26,335 nucleotides of DNA from an uncultured bacterium (GCA_900547585.1 URHD01000026.1:1-26335); one strand, 5' to 3'. Positions 1-7,670 are shown, counted from the stretch's first letter. Numbers and translations: made by a program. Notes: generated from the letters alone by a model not told the origin.

Positions 1-19
1 GTGAGCCTTGGGCGGTTCG

Positions 20-72
20 CGCAGGCGAATCGGCTAAGGCGACACTAGATTAGATAAACTGCCCCGCCTGCG
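20..72. repeat. GC-rich inverted repeat (REP-like), at window edge
   Basis: The arms CGCAGGCG (20-27) and CGCCTGCG (65-72) are perfect reverse complements separated by 37 nt. The segment is visibly richer in G and C than the genes beside it. It covers the last codons and stop of the small minus-strand gene at 34-288, so it either serves as a 3' hairpin for that operon or is a dispersed repeat that has landed on the gene end. The element may extend beyond position 1. Confidence 0.4.
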
Positions 73-288
73 ATAAGCTTTTGTCAGTTCCAGCGCACTA
101 TTTGCTGAAATTTGGATATTTTTAGTAAATTTTACATCAGGTGCGAATGTTGTTTCTATTTTACATTTCAAATCGTTTCCGCAATACATTGTTTCGGAAA
201 CGGGCATGAAAAACCATAAAATCATCAATCCGCAGAAATAAACAGCGAATATCAAAAGCAGTATCTTTATATTTGCGATAAGTTTCAA
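34..288 (-). CDS. small single-pass membrane protein, unknown function
   Basis: 84 aa, not recognised. Residues about 5-28 form one strongly hydrophobic segment (a membrane anchor or uncleaved signal); about 55 polar residues follow and would lie outside the cytoplasm if the N-terminus is inside, with two Cys (C36, C42) near the membrane. The start is TTG at 288, supported by an AAAGGA-type ribosome site 5-7 nt upstream; no ATG competes. It follows the HicB-like gene by 15 nt and is the last gene of the infB operon seen here. The last dozen residues (Arg-rich, then SLSNLVSP) are encoded inside a GC-rich inverted repeat, so the natural C-terminus may have been lost or replaced. Confidence 0.5.
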   Translation of the reverse strand: MKLIANIKILLLIFAVYFCGLMILWFFMPVSETMYCGNDLKCKIETTFAPDVKFTKNIQISANSALELTKAYRRRGSLSNLVSP

Positions 289-303
289 TTTTTATCCTTT
301 AAA

Positions 304-582
304 CTACCCCGGACAAATGCTTTCCCAGTCGATTCCGTCATCATCGTCGTCGCCCGGCATGGGGATTTCTTCGCCGTCTTCAAGCATTATCTGGATAACA
401 AGTTTTAGCTGTTTTTTATAGTTAGCAAGCGCGATTTCTCTGGTTTTTGCGCAAAAAGCAAAGCTCGGAAACTCTTTAATTTCGATATAATGATAGGGAT
501 TTCCGTTAAAATCCAAATCTTCGCCCTCAATGAGCGTCCAGTCAAGGTTCAGATAGTATTCTACATCTTTTTCGTTACTCAT
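304..582 (-). CDS. HicB-like antitoxin-fold protein (solitary)
   Basis: 92 aa. The central part follows the HicB/DUF1902-like pattern: a strand around YHYIEIKEFPSFAFCAKT, then an 'A..NYKKQL' helix, then a strand ending in EEIPMPG, the 'g..iP.P' signature that closes many HicB domains. An acidic tail (five Asp in a row) follows. HicB proteins normally neutralise the RNase HicA, but no HicA-like ORF (about 60 aa with a conserved His) lies next to it, and no DNA-binding domain is added at the C-terminus. It overlaps the GerMN gene by 8 nt, so the two are probably translationally coupled. Fold assignment is moderately sure; an antitoxin role is not shown. Confidence 0.6.
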   Translation of the reverse strand: MSNEKDVEYYLNLDWTLIEGEDLDFNGNPYHYIEIKEFPSFAFCAKTREIALANYKKQLKLVIQIMLEDGEEIPMPGDDDDDGIDWESICPG

Positions 583-1171
583 CGAGCGATGTTTCCTTTA
601 ACGGCTGGGTAATCATGAGCCCTTCGCCGCCTATTACGTCTGCCTGTTTGCCGTCAATGTATAAATAAACGGGCTTTTTCGGTGCATTTGCAAGTGTTGT
701 TTTAATAACCTGTTTTATGCGGCTGTAAAGGCTATCAGCGCCTCCGCCGTTTACAATATCAGAGCTCAAATCAACGATAATCCTGTCGCTTTCGATTACA
801 CCTCTGATTTTTGTGCTTTTGGGTACTTCAGAAAAGACGCCGGCTTTCTTTTCATAAGGCGTAGGACCTTTTATGAGCTGTTGGAGCGCAAAATTAAGTT
901 TTGCACTGCCTTCCGGTACTTCTCTTTGGGCTGTTTTAAAAAGATTGTTAGATTGAGCATCTGTGCCCAAAAAATATACGGTAACGTATTCTTTTTTCCT
1001 GGTTTGCGCTTGCGGAGCTTCTTGTTTAGGCGTTTTCACAGCCGGCTCGACAATTTTTTCTTCATGAACAAGTTTTTTTTCATACTTTTGCCCGTCAAAA
1101 AACGTCGCCTTTACATAAAATCCCGCAAGGAGAACAAGAATACCAATTGTTAATTTAGACCAGAAACCCAT
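575..1171 (-). CDS. GerMN-domain membrane-anchored protein
   Basis: 198 aa from the chosen start. An N-terminal membrane segment (about residues 5-21, LTIGILVLLAGFYV) is followed by a Lys/Glu/Pro-rich linker and a C-terminal GerMN domain: 'VTVYFLGTDAQ', 'LNFALQQLIKGPTPYEK', 'RIIVDLSSDI' and 'PVYLYIDGK' match the usual order of this domain, first described in the spore germination protein GerM and also found in non-sporulating bacteria as an extracytoplasmic module. A longer frame starting with TTG at 1231 would overlap the upstream gene by 38 nt; the ATG at 1171 follows an AGCAGGT ribosome site and begins just before the anchor, so it is preferred. Molecular function unknown; probably envelope-associated. 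Confidence 0.75.
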   Translation of the reverse strand: MGFWSKLTIGILVLLAGFYVKATFFDGQKYEKKLVHEEKIVEPAVKTPKQEAPQAQTRKKEYVTVYFLGTDAQSNNLFKTAQREVPEGSAKLNFALQQLIKGPTPYEKKAGVFSEVPKSTKIRGVIESDRIIVDLSSDIVNGGGADSLYSRIKQVIKTTLANAPKKPVYLYIDGKQADVIGGEGLMITQPLKETSLDE

Positions 1172-1193
1172 ACTACCTGCTTTCTCTGTTTTT

Positions 1194-2057
1194 TTATAAG
1201 GTTGTCTTTGGAATAAAGACCGTACCGGCAATATTAATGCTGTTATTGACCATTTTTATATTGTTAATCCGGACAATACTACCCTTTGTTTTTAGTATCG
1301 TTGTTTCGTACATAAACGGATTAAGTTTGTTGATTATTGGTAAAAGCGCATTCAGATTCACATTTGCAGAGCCCTGATTCAGCTTGATATCAGTGAATTG
1401 CACCTGCCCGTCCTGCACTCCGAGCCCCATGTTCATAGAAATTGTCTTTGTTTTACCACCTGTAATCAGCGGGGAAATTATTTTCATCGACAGGTCAAAA
1501 CGGTTGTTTTTTATAGCTGCTGACGGCTCAAATACTTTGAAAACAATGATATTTCCCATGCTCACGCTCATAGACTCGAGAGTTTTTGTGAATTTTCCGG
1601 CGGCAAATGTCTGCTGAATGTCGTTTGAGGTGATATTTACGTCGAATTTTGAAAGAAAATTCTCCGCAGAATAAACATCATCGCCTTTTGTCACAAAATG
1701 GTTGTAATCGCAGACAGACTCAGATTTTATCGAGGAGATGTGAACGCCGTCAATAGTTGCGTTTTTCGAGGTTGCTGTGATTTTTTTAAATTTGCCGTCG
1801 ATGAGGTTTTTCCCGCCGTAGGGGTAAATTTGTACGTCAAATTTTGCGCCGAGTTCTTTTTTAAGCTGGCTTTCCAGCGTCATTTCGCCAATTCTGGTAA
1901 GCAAAAAATTGGTTCCGGTGACATTGCTCAAAAATAGCGGCAAACCGGAGCTTACAGCGTACGGAGGCTGCGGGCAAAGTGAAGTATCAACAAGCGCAAA
2001 AGCCTTTCCTGTAAGTAAAATCCCTAAAATTGCCAATCCCGATAAAAATCTTTTCAT
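1194..2057 (-). CDS. secreted DUF2993 (LmeA-like) lipid-binding protein
   Basis: 287 aa from the chosen ATG. The N-terminus MKRFLSGLAILGILLTGKAFA is a clear signal peptide with cleavage expected after AFA. The rest resembles DUF2993/LmeA-family proteins common in Cyanobacteria and Actinobacteria: an 'E..L...L' opening helix, then long alternating beta strands ('IDGKFKKITATSKNATIDGVHISSI', 'NIAGTVFIP'), as expected for a TULIP-like fold that binds phospholipid. The start ATG overlaps the truB stop in an ATGA, and an AAGG site lies upstream; a 14-codon longer frame would overlap truB further and hide the signal peptide. Inferred role: envelope lipid binding or transport. Confidence 0.65.
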   Translation of the reverse strand: MKRFLSGLAILGILLTGKAFALVDTSLCPQPPYAVSSGLPLFLSNVTGTNFLLTRIGEMTLESQLKKELGAKFDVQIYPYGGKNLIDGKFKKITATSKNATIDGVHISSIKSESVCDYNHFVTKGDDVYSAENFLSKFDVNITSNDIQQTFAAGKFTKTLESMSVSMGNIIVFKVFEPSAAIKNNRFDLSMKIISPLITGGKTKTISMNMGLGVQDGQVQFTDIKLNQGSANVNLNALLPIINKLNPFMYETTILKTKGSIVRINNIKMVNNSINIAGTVFIPKTTL

Positions 2058-2911
2058 ATTCCGAATACCTTCTTTATTTTTAGCGTGCCGGCTTCGCAAA
2101 ACCCGATTCCGACGAGCTGTCCGGCGCAGACAAGCGCCGTGTAACCATTTTCCAAAGCACTTTTCAGGCTTTGTCCATGGATTACTTTTTCATATTCATT
2201 TTCAGTCAAATTATAGCAGTTAAACGGCAAAACTTCCAGCGGATTTATCAAATTTTCACTCACATCCGAAATGTTTTTAATATTTGCCAGGGGAAGAGCA
2301 TCTTTCAGGGTAAAAAGTCCGGATTTTGTCCGGATAAGCCCGCTCATCAGCGCGCCCGTGCCCAGCATCATACCTAAATCGTTCACAATCGAGCGGATAT
2401 AAGTTCCTTTTGAGCATTCAATCGCGATTTTTCCGATTTGCCTTGATTCATCAAAATCAACAAGTTCCGATTTGGCGATAAAAACCTTTCTTTTGGGAAT
2501 ATCATCGGGAATTTCGCCGTTTCTAGCCAGCTCATAGAGGCGTTTCCCCTTGTAATGAACAGCCGAAAACGCCGGCGGTATCTGTTCAATTTCGCCGGAA
2601 AAAGAGCGGAGTTTTTCATTTATTTCATCAGATGTAACCTTTTTATCCGAAAAATCCTCGATTTTTCCCTCAATATCGTATGTATCAGAGATTTTTCCGA
2701 AAGTTACTTCCGCAATGTATCCTTTATCTTCAACAAGGTACTCAATCAGCCTCGATGCCTTTGAAATAGCAACAGGAAGAACGCCCTCAGCCATCGGGTC
2801 AAGGGTTCCTGTATGACCGATTTGCCTGATTTTTGTAATTTTTCGCAAAACTCCGACAACGTCATGCGAGGTTATGCCTTTTGGTTTGTAAATATTGAGA
2901 AAACCGAACAT
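2054..2911 (-). CDS. truB: tRNA pseudouridine(55) synthase TruB
   Basis: 285 aa. It converts U55 to pseudouridine in the T loop of tRNAs. The family hallmark GHTGTLDPMAEGVLP is at residues 32-46 with the catalytic Asp at D38; 'FLNIYKPKGITSHDVV' near the start and 'CSKGTYIRSI' mid-protein are also typical. Length is normal. It overlaps rbfA in a TAATG (stop and start share one base) and the next gene in an ATGA, so translation is tightly coupled. The order infB-rbfA-truB is the classical bacterial arrangement. Confidence 0.97.
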   Translation of the reverse strand: MFGFLNIYKPKGITSHDVVGVLRKITKIRQIGHTGTLDPMAEGVLPVAISKASRLIEYLVEDKGYIAEVTFGKISDTYDIEGKIEDFSDKKVTSDEINEKLRSFSGEIEQIPPAFSAVHYKGKRLYELARNGEIPDDIPKRKVFIAKSELVDFDESRQIGKIAIECSKGTYIRSIVNDLGMMLGTGALMSGLIRTKSGLFTLKDALPLANIKNISDVSENLINPLEVLPFNCYNLTENEYEKVIHGQSLKSALENGYTALVCAGQLVGIGFCEAGTLKIKKVFGI

Positions 2912-3261
2912 TACATCTCGCCGCGTGAAATTTTATCAATCAAATCCATAACATGAGTGCCGCGCTCAAGTGAATCATCAGGAATAAAGCGTAATTCCGG
3001 AGTCAGGCGCAGACGGATGCGTTTTCCGACTTCATAACGGATTTTAGGAACATTTTCTTCAAGCGCCTCGATTGTTTTTTGCTTTGCGTCTTCAGGCGCA
3101 AAAACTGAGTAATAAACTTTTGCAAAAGAGTTGTCATGTGCAAGCTCAATGTCCGTAATCGAAATTACGCCCGCAATACGGGAATCACGGAGTTCTTTTT
3201 GTATAATATCAGCGATTTCTTTCATGAGTGTTTTTCTGACGCGTTCGTTTCTTAAAGACAT
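2911..3261 (-). CDS. rbfA: 30S ribosome-binding factor RbfA
   Basis: 116 aa, the usual length. It is a KH-fold factor needed for late maturation of the 30S subunit and 16S rRNA 5'-end processing. Characteristic parts are the 'RNERVRKTLMKEIADIIQKEL' opening helix, 'ISITDIELAHDNSFAKVYYSV' and the 'LRLTPELRFIPDDSLERG' strand-helix near the end. It starts 15 nt after the infB stop and shares one base with the truB start. Co-expression with infB and truB fits a ribosome and tRNA maturation operon. Confidence 0.96.
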   Translation of the reverse strand: MSLRNERVRKTLMKEIADIIQKELRDSRIAGVISITDIELAHDNSFAKVYYSVFAPEDAKQKTIEALEENVPKIRYEVGKRIRLRLTPELRFIPDDSLERGTHVMDLIDKISRGEM

Positions 3262-3276
3262 AATTTACCTCTCAGT

Positions 3277-5751
3277 CTATACCAGAGCCTGTCTTTCAAC
3301 TTCTTCAGTTGTTGATACTTCGATTATATCGCCTTCTTGAATATCGTTGAATTTAGCAAAGGAAATACCGCACTCAAAGCCCGTTGCGACCTCTTTAACA
3401 TCGTCTTTGAAGCGTTTGAGCTGGTCAATTTGACCTTTGAAGATTTCCTGACCGTTTCTGAGGAGCACTGCTGTTTTTCCTTTGAGAATTTTGCCTTCAA
3501 GAACATAACAGCCGGCGATTTTTGTTGTTTTTCCAACAGTAAATACCTGTCTAACTTCTGCACGACCGAGTTCAACCTCTTTAATTTCAGGCTGGAGCAG
3601 GTTGAGCATTGTTTTTTCCAAATCTTCAAGAATCTGATAGATAATATCGTATTTTTTGATGGTAACGTTCTCTTTTGATGCCGCATTGAGCGCATTTGCA
3701 TCCTCTTTAACAGAAAAGCCGAGAATTAAGGCATTGCTGGCAGCTGCAAGCATTACATCAGCCTCGGAAATATCACCGACCCCCACGTGAACCAGTTTTA
3801 TGACAATTTCATTGGATTTGAACTGGTTAATAGCCTGTGACAAGGCCTCAGCAGAGCCATGTGTGTTCGCCTTGATAATTAAGTTGAGGTGCTGGATTTC
3901 ATCCTCATTTTCGCCCACAATTTCATTTCTTATGTGCGCGGGAACCATTGCTTCCAGCCTTGAAGTTCTTTCTTTTTCTTTTCTTTCAGCGACAATGCTT
4001 TTCATGAGCTTGTCATTTGCCACGACCTCGAATGTATCACCTGCCTGCGGCACCTCGGTGAGCCCCAGAATCTCAACAGGCGTAGACGGGCCTGCTTTTT
4101 TGACTCTTTCGCCCGAATCAGACAGAAGCGCCCTTACACGACCGCAAACAGTGCCGGCAACAACGCAATCACTTGTTTTCAATGTACCGTTTTGAACAAG
4201 AAGCGTCGCAACAGGGCCTTTGCCTTTGTCAAGGTTAGCTTCGATTACAACACCTGATGCGGAAGCGTCGGGATTTGCTTTCAAATCCTGCACTTCTGCA
4301 ATCAGCAGGATATATTCGAGCAGTTCGTCAATTCCAGTGCCCTGCAGAGCGCTGACTTTAACGCAAACAGTTTCGCCGCCCCATTCTTCGGGAACAAGCC
4401 CGTGTTCAGTCAGCTGCTGGAGAATTTTATCCGGATTTGCGTCGGGTTTATCGATTTTATTAACCGCAACAATAATCGGAATTTCCGCAGCCTTAGCGTG
4501 GTTAATAGCTTCAATCGTTTGTGGCATAATTCCGTCGTCAGCAGCAACTACAAGGATTGCAATATCCGTAGATTTTGCACCTCTGGCACGCATTTCGGTG
4601 AATGCCTCGTGACCGGGGGTATCAATGAAAACAATTTTCTTTTTATCAAGGTGAACGGTGTAAGCACCGATTGACTGGGTAATTCCGCCGGCTTCGGTTG
4701 CAACGATTTTGTGTTTTGATGCTCTGATTGAGTCAAGAAGAGTAGTTTTGCCGTGGTCAACGTGTCCCATGATACTTACAACGGGAGCGCGTCTTTTCAG
4801 CAATTTTTCATCAATTTCAGAAAGAGCTTTGGCTTTTTCTTCTTTTTTCATCTCTTCTTCAATGAAAGCATCCAAATCTTCTTCAAGAACTTCAATATCA
4901 AAGCTTTCTGCAGCCTTTTTCGCAGTCGGAACGTCGATAACCTCGTTAACTGTAGCAAGAACGCCCTGCATCATAAGGAATTTTACGATTTCTGCAGACG
5001 GTTTGTTGATTTTTTCAGCAAGTTCGCCAACGGTTACAGGCTGGTTAATAACAACCTGTTTAACAACCTCCTCTGCCTCCTGGGTATGGCTGCGTTTTTT
5101 GTGTTTTTGGGCGCTTGCTTTTTCAAGGCTGATTCTTTCCTGTTCTTCTTCTTTGCTTTTAAAGATTTTCTCTTTCTTTTTAGCAGTTTTCTTTTTGCCG
5201 GCGCCTTTGCCCTCATAAATATCCTGAGAAATTATATGACGCTGTATTGGTTTTCTCTCGGCAGCAGAATCACCGGAAGATTTTTGTGGTTTTTCGGATT
5301 TTGCAGGTTGAGTTTTTGAGGCTGCCTCGGGTTTTACATCTTTTTTTCTATCCAATCTTGCCGTTTCAGCTGTTTTTTGGTTTTTTGCAGGTTGGACAGA
5401 TCTTTGCGGCTGAACCGGAGCTTTTTTAACTACAGCAGCTGGTGAAAGGTTAACTTTTTCAATCACCTTTTGTTGAGGAATCACGGGTTTTGGTTCTTCT
5501 TTTTTAGGTTCCTGTGCCTCTGGAGCGGGAGCAGGCTTAGCTTTTTTCACGATGAAAGCTTTTGGTTTTTTCTTAATTTCCTGGGCTGGAGCAAGGATTA
5601 ATTCTTTAATTTTCTTTGCCTGTTCATCAGTAATCATACTGGAATGCGATTTACCCTTGACACCCATTTTATTTTCAAGAACATCAAGCACTTCCTTATT
5701 CGTTTTATTCAGCTCTTTAGCCAGTTCATACACTCTTATATTGTCAGCCAT
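3277..5751 (-). CDS. infB: translation initiation factor IF-2
   Basis: 824 aa. This GTPase brings fMet-tRNA to the 30S subunit and promotes subunit joining. Residues 1-55 form an IF2 N-terminal helical domain; residues about 56-225 are a long Lys/Ala/Pro/Glu-rich linker; a second IF2-N region follows (about 228-290); the G domain shows GHVDHGKT (329-336), DTPGH (377-381) and NKID (431-434), followed by domains II-IV and the fMet-tRNA-binding C-terminus. Start is ATG at 5751 with a GGAG site about 13 nt upstream, rather far. In many bacteria infB follows rimP-nusA-ylxR; here the upstream neighbour is divergent, so this operon starts at infB, with a promoter somewhere in 5752-5840. Confidence 0.98.
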   Translation of the reverse strand: MADNIRVYELAKELNKTNKEVLDVLENKMGVKGKSHSSMITDEQAKKIKELILAPAQEIKKKPKAFIVKKAKPAPAPEAQEPKKEEPKPVIPQQKVIEKVNLSPAAVVKKAPVQPQRSVQPAKNQKTAETARLDRKKDVKPEAASKTQPAKSEKPQKSSGDSAAERKPIQRHIISQDIYEGKGAGKKKTAKKKEKIFKSKEEEQERISLEKASAQKHKKRSHTQEAEEVVKQVVINQPVTVGELAEKINKPSAEIVKFLMMQGVLATVNEVIDVPTAKKAAESFDIEVLEEDLDAFIEEEMKKEEKAKALSEIDEKLLKRRAPVVSIMGHVDHGKTTLLDSIRASKHKIVATEAGGITQSIGAYTVHLDKKKIVFIDTPGHEAFTEMRARGAKSTDIAILVVAADDGIMPQTIEAINHAKAAEIPIIVAVNKIDKPDANPDKILQQLTEHGLVPEEWGGETVCVKVSALQGTGIDELLEYILLIAEVQDLKANPDASASGVVIEANLDKGKGPVATLLVQNGTLKTSDCVVAGTVCGRVRALLSDSGERVKKAGPSTPVEILGLTEVPQAGDTFEVVANDKLMKSIVAERKEKERTSRLEAMVPAHIRNEIVGENEDEIQHLNLIIKANTHGSAEALSQAINQFKSNEIVIKLVHVGVGDISEADVMLAAASNALILGFSVKEDANALNAASKENVTIKKYDIIYQILEDLEKTMLNLLQPEIKEVELGRAEVRQVFTVGKTTKIAGCYVLEGKILKGKTAVLLRNGQEIFKGQIDQLKRFKDDVKEVATGFECGISFAKFNDIQEGDIIEVSTTEEVERQALV

Positions 5752-5836
5752 ATATTAAATTTTTCTCCAATCTTTGATTCCTAATATATTTGTAGCACAA
5801 GCATATAATTAAGTACAGTAATCCGGTTACATTCGG

Positions 5837-5866
5837 TTGTCCTTGTCTTCAAATCACAAGTATAGT
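5837..5866 (+). promoter_or_regulatory. putative promoter of the TPR gene
   Basis: TTGTCC (-35, 5837-5842), 18-nt spacer, TATAGT (-10, 5861-5866). Transcription would start near 5873, leaving a leader of about 23 nt that contains the GGGAG ribosome site of the gene at 5896. Confidence 0.5.
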
Positions 5867-5895
5867 AAAATCGATATACACTAAGGGAGAGAATC

Positions 5896-7311
5896 ATGAA
5901 CAGCAGAACAGTTGCGCAGGTACTTGCGAAAGCCGCAGAATTTGAAGAAAACGACAAACACGAACAGGCATACGAATGCTACAAAGAGGCATACAAAGCC
6001 AATCAAAATGATATGGATGTGCTTTCGCAGCTTGCAATTTGCGCCCAGCAGCTCGGAAAAACGCAAGAAGCCGTCGAATTCTGGAATATTATGCTCATGC
6101 ACACTCCCGAAAACCCGCTTCCTTACCATCAATTGATGGATATTTATTTTCATTCAAACAAATATGATTATTACATGACACGGGCAAAACTTAAAACGCT
6201 TGAGGGGCGTTTAGATCAGTCTGTTGCGGATTACAAAAAAGCGCTCTCCAATACAACCGAGGAAAAAGAAATTATCACAGCAAGATACCTTCTTGCGCAA
6301 ACTTATGAAATAATAGAAAAGCCAATGCAGGCGATTGATGAATATTTGAGGATTTTGGATTACGAGCACAACGAAAACGCATACAGTTCGCTTGCAAAGA
6401 TTTATTACAGCACTGACAAGCCCGCAGCAGCAAACATTCTGGCGCAGGCACTCAAAGAATTTCCTCAAAACATGGAATTTAAAGAACTATTATCAAAAAT
6501 TTACATGGAACTCGGAAAATACGAAGAAGCGCTTGAATATTCGACAAACAACCTTTCCAGAGCAAAAATCTTGCTTTTGCAGGAGAAAAATGACGAAGCT
6601 TTCGAGATTTTGCAGTCATTGAGCGAAAAGGACAAGTCAACGCCGCAATATTTTGCAATGGTTGCCGAATATTATTACAACAACGACGATTTTGACGCTG
6701 CGCTCCAATATATTGACAAATATGAGGCAAAAGAGCCCAAAAGCCCGCTTGCGTCGCAGATGAGAGCGCTGGTTTTTGAGAAGCAGAACAAAGAATATGA
6801 CGCTCATTTTAACTGGGGCAAATATTATCTTTTGAAAAATTCAAACGATTTGGCGCTGAATGAATTTTTGAATGCTTATTCAGCAGACAAAAAGCAGGTT
6901 GGGGTTATCAGAGAGTTGATTAATCTTTACATTGCTATGGATGACAGGGTTGCGTCGATTGAATTTTCGGAAAAACTCGTTGAAATCGAAAAAGACGATG
7001 TTCCAACACTCAAAAAGCTCGTAAACTTCTACGAACATGAAGGATATGAAGAAAAAACCATACAATATCTTTACGCGCTTAATGAAATCAACCCGAAAGA
7101 TTACGAAACGCTGCTCAAGCTCGCAAAACACTGCGACGGCAACAGGCAGGTAGGTGAAGCAATCAACTATTACGAGCAATATTTAAAATTCGCTCCTACT
7201 GGTGAAGAAAAAGAAAAGGCTCAAAAGCGTTATCAACTTCTTACATCGGGTGAAATTGTTGAGGAAGAAGGATTTTTGGACAAAATTATCGGATTTTTTA
7301 CAAAAAAATAG
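5896..7311 (+). CDS. tetratricopeptide repeat (TPR) protein
   Basis: 471 aa built almost wholly of TPR-like helix pairs from residue 5 to about 450. Typical repeat sequences include 'AAEFEENDKHEQAYECYKEA', 'LAICAQQLGKTQEAVEFWNI' and 'LLAQTYEIIEKPMQAIDEYL'; many repeats match the W4-L7-G8-Y11-A20-F24-A27-P32 pattern loosely. There is no signal peptide or membrane span, so it is probably cytoplasmic. It ends in a short amphipathic stretch (FLDKIIGFFTKK) that might touch membrane. A GGGAG site lies 7 nt before the ATG. It is divergent from infB. Partners cannot be inferred: TPRs are protein-interaction scaffolds. Confidence 0.85.
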   Translation: MNSRTVAQVLAKAAEFEENDKHEQAYECYKEAYKANQNDMDVLSQLAICAQQLGKTQEAVEFWNIMLMHTPENPLPYHQLMDIYFHSNKYDYYMTRAKLKTLEGRLDQSVADYKKALSNTTEEKEIITARYLLAQTYEIIEKPMQAIDEYLRILDYEHNENAYSSLAKIYYSTDKPAAANILAQALKEFPQNMEFKELLSKIYMELGKYEEALEYSTNNLSRAKILLLQEKNDEAFEILQSLSEKDKSTPQYFAMVAEYYYNNDDFDAALQYIDKYEAKEPKSPLASQMRALVFEKQNKEYDAHFNWGKYYLLKNSNDLALNEFLNAYSADKKQVGVIRELINLYIAMDDRVASIEFSEKLVEIEKDDVPTLKKLVNFYEHEGYEEKTIQYLYALNEINPKDYETLLKLAKHCDGNRQVGEAINYYEQYLKFAPTGEEKEKAQKRYQLLTSGEIVEEEGFLDKIIGFFTKK

Positions 7312-7331
7312 TTCCATGCCCAAAAACCTTA

Positions 7332-7362
7332 TTGACAGCAAAGTTTTATTTAGTAATATATT
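7332..7362 (+). promoter_or_regulatory. strong promoter of the repeat/tRNA-Val transcript
   Basis: A perfect TTGACA (7332-7337) with TAATAT after 16 nt (7354-7359) or TATATT after 19 nt (7357-7362). The start point would be near 7366-7370, so the primary transcript would include both repeat units ahead of the tRNA. Confidence 0.6.
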
Positions 7363-7410
7363 CATACAGGGTTTCCAATTAGGAGGCACTTGAAAATTAA
7401 ATTTAGATAA

Positions 7411-7500
7411 GGGCGTTTAGCTCAGTTGCTTAGCAAGGTTTACCTTGCGATATACGATAAAGCTTCCCCAGGGAAGCGCGTGAAAATTAAATATTTATTA
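7411..7500 (+). repeat. tRNA-Val-derived structured repeat, unit 1
   Basis: 90 nt. Its first 18 nt (GGGCGTTTAGCTCAGTTG) are identical to the 5' end of the tRNA-Val at 7590. Where the tRNA continues with its D and anticodon arms, this unit has a 7-bp hairpin GCAAGGT-TT-ACCTTGC (7433-7448), then a 7-bp hairpin GCTTCCC-CA-GGGAAGC (7462-7477) that looks like the tRNA anticodon stem with the loop removed. No T arm or 3' acceptor strand is present, so it cannot be a working tRNA. It ends with an AT-rich linker (GCGCGTGAAAATTAAATAT...) also found before unit 1 (around 7386-7410) and after unit 2. Confidence 0.75.
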
Positions 7501-7589
7501 GAGCGTTTAGCTCAGTTGCTTAGTGAGGTTCACCTCACGTATATGATAAAGCTTCCTCAGGGAAGCGCGTAAAAATTGAATATTTATTA
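7501..7589 (+). repeat. tRNA-Val-derived structured repeat, unit 2
   Basis: 89 nt, the second copy of the same unit, abutting the mature tRNA 5' end. It differs from unit 1 at scattered positions, but its first hairpin is GTGAGGT-TC-ACCTCAC (7523-7538): two base pairs have changed on both sides compared with unit 1, so pairing is kept. The second hairpin is GCTTCC...GGAAGC (7551-7566). Paired changes of this kind are evidence that the folded form matters. The opening is GAGCGTTTAGCTCAGTTG, one base different from the tRNA. Confidence 0.75.
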
Positions 7590-7662
7590 GGGCGTTTAGC
7601 TCAGTTGGTAGAGCGCTTCCCTTACAAGGAAGATGTCGGGAGTTCGAGCCTCTCAACGCCCA
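7590..7662 (+). tRNA. tRNA-Val (anticodon UAC)
   Basis: A 73-nt cloverleaf: acceptor GGGCGTT/AACGCCC (7590-7596 with 7655-7661), D stem GCTC/GAGC, anticodon stem CTTCC/GGAAG with loop CTTACAA (anticodon TAC, Val GUN), 5-nt variable loop, T stem GGGAG/CTCTC (one G-U pair) with TTCGAGC loop, discriminator A. The 3' CCA is not encoded (GATTT follows), so it must be added enzymatically. It is followed directly by a terminator and preceded by two tRNA-like repeat units on what is probably one transcript. Confidence 0.96.
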
Positions 7663-7670
7663 GATTTTAT

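Noticed and set aside
304..582. Complete HicAB toxin-antitoxin module
   Set aside because: No HicA-sized partner with the expected basic, His-containing sequence is found on either side.
1172..1231. Longer start (TTG at 1231) for the GerMN gene
   Set aside because: It would overlap the DUF2993 gene by 38 nt, add residues before the membrane anchor, and use a TTG without a clear ribosome site.
5034..5319. Open frames opposite the infB linker (plus strand and alternate frames)
   Set aside because: They are by-products of the Lys/Ala/Glu-rich IF-2 linker; IF-2 itself is unmistakable in the correct frame.
7411..7589. Two further tRNA genes
   Set aside because: Both units copy the 5' end of tRNA-Val but lack a T arm, a real anticodon loop and the 3' acceptor strand, so no cloverleaf can form.
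7366..7589. T-box riboswitch leader
   Set aside because: No T-box consensus (AGGGUGGNACCGCG-like) and no aminoacyl-tRNA synthetase or amino-acid gene downstream; it leads into a tRNA.
7411..7589. CRISPR array
   Set aside because: The whole ~90-nt unit is repeated with drift, only twice; there are no constant short repeats with unique spacers and no cas genes.
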